Positions 1 to 6,481 of a stretch of DNA of 64,000 bases are shown here, piece by piece. Origin of the DNA: an uncultured Microbulbifer sp. Its GTDB lineage: Bacteria; Pseudomonadota; Gammaproteobacteria; Pseudomonadales; Cellvibrionaceae. The stretch spans positions 310,001 to 374,000 of the forward strand of contig NZ_CANLDD010000001.1 of the NCBI RefSeq assembly GCF_947489355.1, read 5' to 3'. The notes beneath the pieces are model-generated. The model did no database searches, was not told the origin of the DNA, and saw only the letters and a program-made list of their open reading frames with translations. The stretch's first letter is position 1, and each line of letters begins with the position of its first letter. The position numbers were made by a program, and so were the translations under genes.

Positions 1-944
1 CCATGGCTTCACAGAAGAAATGGCGTAAAACCTACTTCTCTACCCCCTCAGTCAAAAGCCATGGCGCCTACCCCATGTGGAGCGGCGAGCGTCACAACGA
101 GCGACGTAAAGCCAAAGTTAAATTTGATCTCAGTCGCGATGCACTCAAGCACGGACTATTAGGGAAAGACAAAATCTGGCGCAATATCGTTACGGTGGAG
201 GATGCCGCAGAACAGGGCTGTGATTTATTCGATATTGAAGAGCTGCGCGATGAATACAGCGAGGCAGAGTTCAATAATCTATTTAAGTGCGCCTTTATGG
301 AGGCGGGGCTGTCTGTCTTTAAGCTGGAAGACCTGCTGGCCGCTGCCGTGGATACCGATGTGCTCTGGGTGGACTTCAAGGCCAAGCAGAAACGGCCCTA
401 CGGCAATCACCCGGTTTGGATTGGCTACGATCCTTCACGCAGTGGCGACGGTGCCGCTGTGGTCGTGCTGGCGCCACCGCTTAAAGAGGGGGACAAATTC
501 CGAGTGCTGGAGAAAATCGTTATGCGCAACCGCGCCTGGCAGTGGCAGGCCAACCGTATCCGCGAACTCACGGAAAAATATAATGTGCAGTTTATCGGTA
601 TCGACTGTACCGGTCCCGGCCATGGCGTATTTGAGATGGTGAAAGCATTCTACCGTCGCGCCACGCCCATCCACTACGGACTGGAAAGCAAAACCAACCT
701 GGTGCTGAAAGCCCAGGATGTGATGGAGAGCCACCGTATCGAGTGGGATGCCGAACATACCGACATCGCCCAGGCGTTTCTACAGGTCCACCAGACCACC
801 ACCGGCAAAGACCAGATCACCTACGCTGCCAACCGTACCAGCGCCACCGGCCACGCGGATGTGGCTTGGGCCATTATGCACAGCCTCAGCAACGAACCCC
901 TAAACCGTAACCGGCGCAAATCGTCTATGGCAATTGCCCGCTAA
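1..944 (+). CDS. Phage terminase large subunit, C-terminal part (P2 gpP-like), cut by the window edge
   Basis: This is the C-terminal half of a P2 gpP-type terminase ATPase/nuclease, which packages phage DNA into the prohead. The reading frame is open to the left edge; the first ATG (base 3) is internal, since the segment around WRKTYFSTPS normally follows the ATPase domain. The RNase H-like nuclease domain is visible: an Asp strand near WIGYDPSRSGDG, a second acidic strand FIGIDCTG and a C-terminal acidic motif GHADVAWA. The portal gene follows after 12 bases in the same direction, as in the P-Q operon of P2. Confidence 0.9.
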   Translation, partial: MASQKKWRKTYFSTPSVKSHGAYPMWSGERHNERRKAKVKFDLSRDALKHGLLGKDKIWRNIVTVEDAAEQGCDLFDIEELRDEYSEAEFNNLFKCAFMEAGLSVFKLEDLLAAAVDTDVLWVDFKAKQKRPYGNHPVWIGYDPSRSGDGAAVVVLAPPLKEGDKFRVLEKIVMRNRAWQWQANRIRELTEKYNVQFIGIDCTGPGHGVFEMVKAFYRRATPIHYGLESKTNLVLKAQDVMESHRIEWDAEHTDIAQAFLQVHQTTTGKDQITYAANRTSATGHADVAWAIMHSLSNEPLNRNRRKSSMAIAR

Positions 945-956
945 CGAGAGAAATCC

Positions 957-2021
957 ATGGCACGTAAAAAGAAGAAATTGACTGCAACCAATAAAAAGCC
1001 ATCAGCGACGAACGCTAAGAGCCAAGCCCAAGAAACAGCCGGCAGTCCTACTCTATTCAGCTTCGGTGATCCCGAGCCGGTCCTGGATGGTAAGTGGGGG
1101 GATTATCTCGGCACCTTCTTGCAGCCTAGCGGTGATTACTATGTGCCACCAGTCAGCCAGAGCGGCTTGGCTAACTTGCTTGGAGCCAATGCCCACCACG
1201 GCACCATCCCCTATTTTAAACGCAACTTATTGCGCAAGTGGTTTACCCCTAGCAAAACCTTGCGCCCTGAATGCCTGGCTAATGCCGGATTTGATCACTC
1301 CCTCTTTGGGCACTGCTACTTTAAAAGGATATACAACCGGCTTGGCCAGACCTTGCGTCTGGCTCACTTGCCAGGGCTCAACATGCGCAGAATGAAGGCA
1401 GCAGACCGCTTTTGTATGCTACAGCCCAATGGCGCCGATCCAATTGTATTTGAACCCGGCGAAGTGATTCAGCTGAAGGAATACGATCCCACCCAACAGA
1501 TATACGGCAGGCCACAATATCTGGGCGGGGTCCAGTCTGTACTACTGAATGAGGACAGCACTCTATTCCGACGCAAGTATTACAACAACGGTGCGCACAT
1601 GGGTTACATCTTCTACACAGCTGATTCCAATCTGTCTGATGAAGATGAAGATATCATCAAAGAACAAATCCAGAACAGTAAGGGTGTGGGAAATTTTCGC
1701 TCTATGTACCTGAATATCCCTAATGGGAAAGAGAAAAGTGTTCAGATTATCCCGGTAGGAGATATTGCCACTAAAGATGAATTCGAGCGCGTCAAAAATC
1801 TAAGCCGTAATGACATCCTCAGTATGTGGCGGATACAGCCAGCGCTGGCGGGAGTCATGCCAGAGAATACCGGCGGCTTTGGTGATATAGAAAAAATCAC
1901 TCGCGTTTATTATGAAAACGAGGTACTACCCATGCAGCATGTTTTCTTGCAACTCAACGAGTGGCTACCCAAGGGGAAACGGATTGGATTTGATCTACCC
2001 GAGTTTGCACAGAATGAGTAA
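957..2021 (+). CDS. Phage portal protein (P2 gpQ / PBSX-type)
   Basis: A 354-residue portal protein. It forms the dodecameric DNA-entry channel at one capsid vertex and works with the terminase encoded just upstream. The first 35 residues are a Lys/Ala-rich low-complexity tail. The family core follows, with the Gly-rich stretch YNNGAHMGYIF and the segment LSRNDILSMWRIQPALAGV that is well conserved in PBSX-type portals. An ATG with GAGAGAAA upstream supports the start. Length matches P2 gpQ (about 340 residues). The stop lies 64 bases before the next start. Confidence 0.9.
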   Translation: MARKKKKLTATNKKPSATNAKSQAQETAGSPTLFSFGDPEPVLDGKWGDYLGTFLQPSGDYYVPPVSQSGLANLLGANAHHGTIPYFKRNLLRKWFTPSKTLRPECLANAGFDHSLFGHCYFKRIYNRLGQTLRLAHLPGLNMRRMKAADRFCMLQPNGADPIVFEPGEVIQLKEYDPTQQIYGRPQYLGGVQSVLLNEDSTLFRRKYYNNGAHMGYIFYTADSNLSDEDEDIIKEQIQNSKGVGNFRSMYLNIPNGKEKSVQIIPVGDIATKDEFERVKNLSRNDILSMWRIQPALAGVMPENTGGFGDIEKITRVYYENEVLPMQHVFLQLNEWLPKGKRIGFDLPEFAQNE

Positions 2022-2085
2022 TCTTTACCCCGAAGTGCGTAATAAAGTGTTAAAATTTCTCCATGGGCCTGGGGAGGAACCTACA

Positions 2086-2340
2086 ATGCGTGTCAAGTGC
2101 GAAACATGCGGACACAAGGCAAATATAAATAGCCGCAACGAAATCGACCCAAAGGTTGTTGATCTATATTGCACCTGCTCTAACCCCGAGTGCGGGCACT
2201 ATTTTGTCGTCAAATTAATATTTAGTCATTCTATTGCGCCATCACGTCGCCATGCACGACAAACCGCCTTCAATTTTCTTCGCTCACTCGCCCCGGAAGA
2301 ACAGCAAACGTTTCTCAATCAAGCCCGAGTGGACGGCTAA
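2086..2340 (+). CDS. ogr: Ogr/Delta-like zinc-finger late transcription activator
   Basis: An 84-residue protein starting at an ATG 8 bases after a strong GGGGAGG ribosome site. The residues CETC and CTCSNPEC give the C-x2-C...C-x4-C zinc finger of P2 Ogr and satellite P4 Delta, which activate phage late promoters through the RNA polymerase alpha subunit. The segment around FSHSIAPS is also a family hallmark. Here the gene lies directly after the portal gene, whereas in P2 ogr lies near the other end of the late region. Its own promoter would lie inside the portal gene, or it is read through from it. Confidence 0.85.
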   Translation: MRVKCETCGHKANINSRNEIDPKVVDLYCTCSNPECGHYFVVKLIFSHSIAPSRRHARQTAFNFLRSLAPEEQQTFLNQARVDG

Positions 2341-2343
2341 CAG

Positions 2344-2365
2344 AAAAGGCGCCATAGCGCCTTTT
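2344..2365. terminator. Bidirectional terminator after ogr
   Basis: AAAAGGCGC / GCGCCTTTT form a perfect hairpin with a CATA loop, so it can end transcription of both the rightward ogr gene and the leftward small gene that follows. Confidence 0.8.
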
Positions 2366-2388
2366 AATGAATTTTCCAAAACCCCTTT

Positions 2389-2589
2389 CTAAATGATCGC
2401 CTGAATTCTATGCCTCACATGGTCCATTAGCAGGTATAGCCCTCCCCGAGCATCTTGAGCAAGGCCACTCTCACCAACGCTTGATACATGCTGCACCAGT
2501 GCCAGTAATTTATCGACCTCCGAAAGCTCTTCACGAAATCCTACTCTTTCAGTATGAACACGATGGCTTCCATTTTCATTCGCACACAT
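2389..2589 (-). CDS. Hypothetical small phage protein (66 aa)
   Basis: A short, mostly helical ORF with an ATG preceded by GAGGGACTTACAAAA, a reasonable ribosome site. No domain is recognised. It is convergent with ogr and divergent from the XRE regulator at 2806, so its promoter would share the AT-rich operator region 2640-2760. Its position suggests a phage accessory or regulatory function, but nothing in the sequence defines it. Confidence 0.5.
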   Translation of the reverse strand: MCANENGSHRVHTERVGFREELSEVDKLLALVQHVSSVGESGLAQDARGGLYLLMDHVRHRIQAII

Positions 2590-2701
2590 TTTTGTAAGTC
2601 CCTCACTTAAATCTCAAGAGTAAATATTTCCACTTAATCAAGAAATATTGAAACTTTTTTATCACCACCGTAATACCTTTGTAAACCTCTATTTTTATAA
2701 A

Positions 2702-2755
2702 TTGGATAATCCAAATTTTCTCCTTTGATAATTTGGATTATCTAAATTTTGCCTA
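2702..2755 (+). promoter_or_regulatory. Paired palindromic operators before the XRE gene
   Basis: Two near-palindromes of the form TTGGATWATCYAA occur, at about 2702-2714 and 2732-2745, in an AT-rich stretch. They are followed by a TATAATT -10-like element near 2754. Two similar operators in front of an XRE gene suggest autoregulation by its product. Confidence 0.6.
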
Positions 2756-2805
2756 TAATTTAATCACCCGTGGCCAACTCTCAGTTTTGAACGGGTGACC
2801 AAGTA

Positions 2806-3162
2806 GTGAATACAATTTTTCCAACCGACTATTCGGCCCAAAGGGCATCTATAGCCAGTCGCTTACGGGATGCAAGGGTTCAGAAAGGTATTGAGGGACG
2901 ACAGTTAGCGTTAAAGCTCGGTGTGCGCGCTGATACGCTTTCCCAAATGGAGCGAGGGAAACAAAAGCTTCCTTCTGAATTGTTGCCGATGTGGTGTGAA
3001 ATACTGGGTACTCCGATAGCTTCAGTGTTTGATGTAAACAGTTCAAAAAGTCAGACTAAGACCAAAAGCTACATTGAAACCTTCTCGAAGCTCAGCCCCA
3101 AGTATCAGGACCTTGTCTTGGGACATTTGGAAATGGTTTACAAGCTGGATAAGGAGGAATAG
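2806..3162 (+). CDS. XRE-family HTH regulator (phage)
   Basis: A 118-residue protein read from a GTG codon. Residues about 14-60 form a Cro/CI-type HTH: the segments RLRDARVQKGIEGRQLALKLG and VRADTLSQMERGKQ are the scaffold and recognition helices. The C-terminal half looks like a short dimerisation tail. The paired operators just upstream suggest it binds its own promoter. It is one of two XRE proteins in the prophage, the other at 9858 beside the integrase. Which one is the main immunity repressor cannot be decided; this one may control the adjacent methylase cassette or the late region. Confidence 0.8.
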   Translation: MNTIFPTDYSAQRASIASRLRDARVQKGIEGRQLALKLGVRADTLSQMERGKQKLPSELLPMWCEILGTPIASVFDVNSSKSQTKTKSYIETFSKLSPKYQDLVLGHLEMVYKLDKEE

Positions 3163-3175
3163 CTCCTCCATCTGG

Positions 3176-3249
3176 CATAGATAAATATAACTATGCTGCA
3201 GCATAGATAAGTTTGACTATGCCAGCTGGCATAGATGAATTTGACTATG
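3176..3249. repeat. Left array of CATAG-N10-CTATG repeats
   Basis: Three units CATAG-N10-CTATG lie at 3176-3195, 3202-3221 and 3230-3249, with N10 = ATAAATATAA, ATAAGTTTGA and ATGAATTTGA. Units are joined by short perfect palindromes, CTGCAG and CCAGCTGG. The third unit leads into GTGGATCC at 3250-3257, which is repeated in inverted form at 3948-3955 on the other side of the methylase gene. Confidence 0.9.
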
Positions 3250-3270
3250 GTGGATCCGAAGACAGGTGTA

Positions 3271-3945
3271 TTAATCACACTCACATTCAAGTAATGCGGA
3301 TAGAATGGCGAGTCGCTCCGATGCAGGCAATTTTTCATAGTTACTCGCCCAACGCTTAGCTTTGCGTTTTATTCTTTGCCTATCTGTATAATTCAAGCCT
3401 GCATAGGTTGCCCAACTTGAGGAATCTGAGTCAAAGCTAAACCATAATTTTTCAGTACGTGGACCCCCTCTTGTCATTACCTGAAATTCACTGGTGCGCC
3501 AATCGGGTAGTAAATCATCATATAAAGAAGACGGATAACCGGAAATCATAACAGCCACACCAGACTGCGATAACCTTAATAATAAAAGCAGTAAGCGCCT
3601 ATGGTCATCGTCGCTATATTCATGGTTATAGCGCTTTCGTGATGTTCTCGTGGAGTGAATATACGGAGGATCCGCGTAAATTAGAACTCTACCCGCAGTG
3701 GAATAATCAAAGCTGTTCAAGTATTCCCCCGCATCCATATTATATAATTCAAATGCCTCGCCACCAGAAAACCCCTTTATCACCGAACCATCAAGATCAA
3801 TTCCGATCGAGCGTGCAGCTTTAGGTTTGCGAAGCATAATTGCACCGCTACCAAGGTGCGTTTCGATATATGTATCATGGGGAGGCATACTGGCAATAAT
3901 TGCTTGATAAGCACCACTCGCAGCTTTTGAACCTAAATAACACAC
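3271..3945 (-). CDS. DNA adenine methylase, D12/Dam class
   Basis: A 224-residue N6-adenine methyltransferase read from a GTG codon. The AdoMet-binding motif is in HLGSGA (residues 30-35) after the YLGSK start typical of Dam-class enzymes. The catalytic DPPY lies at residues 92-95. It modifies DNA, perhaps to protect the phage from host restriction or to alter gene control. The gene fits very tightly between inverted copies of GTGGATCC: the right copy ends 2 bases before the start codon and its GGTGG may act as ribosome site, while the left copy begins 13 bases beyond the stop. It is opposite in direction to the XRE gene and looks like a compact cassette. Confidence 0.88.
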   Translation of the reverse strand: MCYLGSKAASGAYQAIIASMPPHDTYIETHLGSGAIMLRKPKAARSIGIDLDGSVIKGFSGGEAFELYNMDAGEYLNSFDYSTAGRVLIYADPPYIHSTRTSRKRYNHEYSDDDHRRLLLLLLRLSQSGVAVMISGYPSSLYDDLLPDWRTSEFQVMTRGGPRTEKLWFSFDSDSSSWATYAGLNYTDRQRIKRKAKRWASNYEKLPASERLAILSALLECECD

Positions 3946-3947
3946 TT

Positions 3948-4078
3948 GGATCCACCATAGTTATTAATGACTATGCTCGAGCATAGATCGATTTATTTAT
4001 GCTAGTACTCTCGAAATATTCTAGACCCAACATAGTTATACCTATCTATAGGGGCCTACATAGTCGCCAATGGCTATA
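3948..4078. repeat. Right array of CATAG-N10-CTATG repeats
   Basis: GGATCCAC (3948-3955) leads into CATAG-TTATTAATGA-CTATG (3956-3975). The palindrome CTCGAG follows, then a degenerate unit CATAG-N10-TTATG (3982-4001) and two more with CTATA right arms (4031-4050 and 4059-4078). The 10-base spacing is kept in every unit although the spacer sequence is not. Together with the left array this encloses the methylase gene. Confidence 0.85.
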
Positions 4079-4092
4079 CCGCCAGGTATGCA

Positions 4093-5073
4093 TCAGTTAG
4101 CTCCTATCAGATTATTCTCACCGGCGGTAAGCACAAAGCCTCGACCTCTACGAGTTAAAACCCCGATTTTTTCCAGGTGCTCAAATACCGGTCTCACAAC
4201 ATGGTGGCCGCCTGCCACCTGCCGTCTGAGATTACGAAGAACTGGCTTCGCACCAAATTCACCGGCGGTAATACGCGTCGCTAGCTGTTGTTGCAACTCG
4301 TTTAACGAACCGTTCAGTACCGTTTCGAGGACTGGTTCTTTTTCACAGGCTTTCGGTTTCGATGGTTTAAACTCTGCTGACCGGTTCAACCGTTGAGGGT
4401 AAACGGTGTGAACGGTTAACGCACTGTTGAACGCCAACAGCGCAACCAGCCCGACCAAATCGGTGATCACTGCAAGCGCCAGAAAGGCGCTGTGCTGTAA
4501 CTTTACAGGGTCAACGTGGGTTAGGGTTGCCAGCCCAGCGAAAGCCGCTTGTGCGCTGTCTGTGGTAGCCCCTTTCACCATTTTCAGCTGGGCCAGTGCT
4601 TCACTTCTTCTTTGCTCCAGGTTTTCCAACTGTTCAGCTGTTTTAATCGCCCGTTGACGATAACCGTTAGCGGTATCTGTGGTAATGATTGCGTTTAGAT
4701 TGTTTATCTGCTGTTCAACACTGGTCAGCTGCTGTTCAATCGTTTGGTATTCCAGGCTACCCTGTGCGTTTCCCTGTCGCTGTTCCGCTGTGTGGCTCTC
4801 CAAGAATCCAACGGTTGCGGCGATACTGATCAGTACCAGAAACGGCCAAAGCAACAGCAGGACATTGCCCATAAACCGGCCCTGGCTTCTCAGCCACAAA
4901 CCGAGTGGCGCAAAGGAAAACTTGCACAACTCCAGGGCAGCGGCGGTTAATCCCGCCATCAGCTGCCCGGCACCAACCGCTGGAATAGAAACCCACAGCC
5001 CCACGGTAAAGACAACAGAAGTGCCACAGAATATTAGGGCAGCTATCCCTGTTGTATATTTCCAAAAAGTCAC
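4093..5073 (-). CDS. Membrane protein with coiled coil and C-terminal winged-helix-like domain (phage, unknown function)
   Basis: A 326-residue protein starting at GTG behind a strong GGAGGG site. Visible parts in order: hydrophobic segments near residues 5-30, 36-58 and 70-90; a Gln/Glu-rich coiled coil about 105-165; a fourth hydrophobic segment about 200-222; and a soluble tail from about 255. In the tail the pattern GAKPVLRNLRRQVAG...VFEHLEKIGVLTRRGRGFVL resembles a winged helix. The next gene overlaps it by 4 bases, showing translational coupling. A membrane anchor joined to a DNA-binding-like tail might tether phage DNA or a regulator, but this is only inference. Confidence 0.65.
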   Translation of the reverse strand: MTFWKYTTGIAALIFCGTSVVFTVGLWVSIPAVGAGQLMAGLTAAALELCKFSFAPLGLWLRSQGRFMGNVLLLLWPFLVLISIAATVGFLESHTAEQRQGNAQGSLEYQTIEQQLTSVEQQINNLNAIITTDTANGYRQRAIKTAEQLENLEQRRSEALAQLKMVKGATTDSAQAAFAGLATLTHVDPVKLQHSAFLALAVITDLVGLVALLAFNSALTVHTVYPQRLNRSAEFKPSKPKACEKEPVLETVLNGSLNELQQQLATRITAGEFGAKPVLRNLRRQVAGGHHVVRPVFEHLEKIGVLTRRGRGFVLTAGENNLIGAN

Positions 5074-5321
5074 TGGTTGCCCTCCTCAGTTTCCTTGGAT
5101 TTTTCCTGTAACCAGGTGGTCCCCCGCTCAATCGTGGTCAACCTCGATGCGCCAGTAATGGGCAAACACATATCACCCACATAAGCGTGGAAAGTAAAAT
5201 CGCCTTCCTCGACATCGAGTTCAGCTGTCACACCAATGCCCAAGAGGAATGCCGCTCTCTTGGATACGGAACTTAGTTTCTCAAAGGCTTCCATTTGTTC
5301 TTTGGTCAGTGGTTTAGGCAT
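5070..5321 (-). CDS. Hypothetical phage protein (83 aa)
   Basis: Start chosen at the ATG behind GGGAGGAGAC; an in-frame upstream codon would give seven more residues. The acidic C-terminal half has beta-rich character and no recognised motif. The stop overlaps the start of the downstream membrane protein, and the start overlaps the end of the upstream ORF, so it belongs to one leftward early operon. Confidence 0.6.
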   Translation of the reverse strand: MPKPLTKEQMEAFEKLSSVSKRAAFLLGIGVTAELDVEEGDFTFHAYVGDMCLPITGASRLTTIERGTTWLQEKSKETEEGNQ

Positions 5322-5757
5322 TTGCGTCTCCTCCCAGCTCACGATTTAGTGTTTTCAACTGTGCTGCGCGCTCCTCATGTTCTATAAAGATTTCCTGTGC
5401 GGCTCTCAGTTCTTGCACAGCTTCCTCCTTGCTTACGGTGGTGGTTTCCGGACAGGCAATACGCTCGCGGCACAAGGCCAGCGCCAAGCGCACCCGGCGG
5501 GCTTCAGCGAGATCGAGTAGAAATACTTCCTTAGGCATAGCGATTTCCTCATTTTTATTAGGTGCAAACTGTTGCGGGCGCTGCCCGCGATAGGTGTAGG
5601 CAGCCTCGCGACAGAGACAGCCGAAAAGCAATTCATCACGCACAACCTCGGGCCAACTACAGGCCGTGTGTACCTGTGCGTTATTGAGCCAAGCGTTGTA
5701 AACCTGTAACTCTGTGATCTCTCCCAGGAAGAGCGACAGGCTGTGCTGACGGTTCAT
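5314..5757 (-). CDS. Hypothetical phage protein (147 aa), possible two-part ORF
   Basis: An open frame with an ATG behind GGAGGGCTAACCC. The first half is Cys/Trp-containing and compact; the second half is a charged helix rich in Glu, Arg and Ala. A second in-frame ATG (residue 74) has its own TGAGGAAA ribosome site, so a shorter protein may also be made. No family is recognised. It overlaps the next leftward gene by 8 bases. Confidence 0.55.
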   Translation of the reverse strand: MNRQHSLSLFLGEITELQVYNAWLNNAQVHTACSWPEVVRDELLFGCLCREAAYTYRGQRPQQFAPNKNEEIAMPKEVFLLDLAEARRVRLALALCRERIACPETTTVSKEEAVQELRAAQEIFIEHEERAAQLKTLNRELGGDANA

Positions 5758-5778
5758 GGGTTAGCCCTCCCCTTGTGC

Positions 5779-6048
5779 TTACTGGCGCATCTCGCGCACC
5801 TGATCACGCAGAATGTTGAGGCGTAGGCGCATATCCGCCTTTTTGCGCGAGTTTTGTTGCTTCAACCACTCAAGAATTTCCGGGCGAGTTTTTGTGTGGA
5901 GCAGGTGCCAGGCCAGGCAGTTGCGGCGGTGTTCCTCACTTTCTGGAGCGCTGGACTCCGCAATCAGAGGGGGAAGCCACTTTGATTCACTGCTGGCAAC
6001 GAAACTGCGGTTTTCTTTGGCTGCCTTGCCCTTGTATCGGTTATTCAT
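5779..6048 (-). CDS. Hypothetical small phage protein (89 aa)
   Basis: Start chosen at the ATG behind GAAGGGGGATC rather than the upstream in-frame codon. The centre EEHRRNCLAWHLL followed by a Lys/Arg-rich helix is reminiscent of small phage proteins commonly found beside replication genes, but no named family can be assigned. It is the first gene after the repeat-rich gap 6095-6420 and probably starts the leftward transcript for the genes down to 4093. Confidence 0.55.
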   Translation of the reverse strand: MNNRYKGKAAKENRSFVASSESKWLPPLIAESSAPESEEHRRNCLAWHLLHTKTRPEILEWLKQQNSRKKADMRLRLNILRDQVREMRQ

Positions 6049-6094
6049 CAGCAGATCCCCCTTCCAGAAAATGCGCGAGAGGGGTAAATAAACC

Positions 6095-6420
6095 CGGAAC
6101 AATGGAACAAGGCGGCCTTTTCAACTTTAAATCTAGGTTTCATGCGGCCTGTAGGCTGTCCTTGTTGTTCCATTTCGTTGGTAACAAGATGGAACACGCT
6201 GAGCCCTAAATCGCTACAGGGCCCGTGGTTGTTAGCTTTCCGGGGGGTTGAGCTGTTACCAAAATTGGTAACTGACTGGTAACTTGTTACCAATGCCATG
6301 TTCCGTGTTGTTCCATGAATGTTCCGAAATTGTTCCATTGAGACTCCCTCTCTAACCTATTGATTTAGCTAGTTTTTATTACCTATAAATCTCTTGTTCC
6401 GTTATGTTCTATGTTTTTCC
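6095..6420. repeat. Iteron-like repeats in the gap after the primase (candidate origin or operator)
   Basis: About ten copies of TGTTCC or its complement GGAAC(A) lie in this 433-base gap, with four packed between 6298 and 6338. Five copies of GGTAAC/GTTACC are also present, including two inverted pairs at 6254-6291. Repeats of this density beside a phage primase are typical of a replication origin or of operators for a repressor. The sequence alone does not decide which. Confidence 0.6.
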
Positions 6421-6481
6421 ACCCCCCTTCTCCGCATTTTTCCCAAGCCTTTACAAGGCCAAAAAAATACAAACTGGAGAT

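Noticed and set aside
3176-4078. CRISPR array or integron attC sites as explanation for the repeats
   Set aside because: Repeat arms are 5 bases with 10-base spacers, far too short for CRISPR. The integron core GTTRRRY and its inverse are absent. No cas or integron integrase gene is near.
3171-4078. A retron or restriction-modification system around the methylase
   Set aside because: No reverse transcriptase and no restriction endonuclease gene is adjacent; the methylase appears alone.
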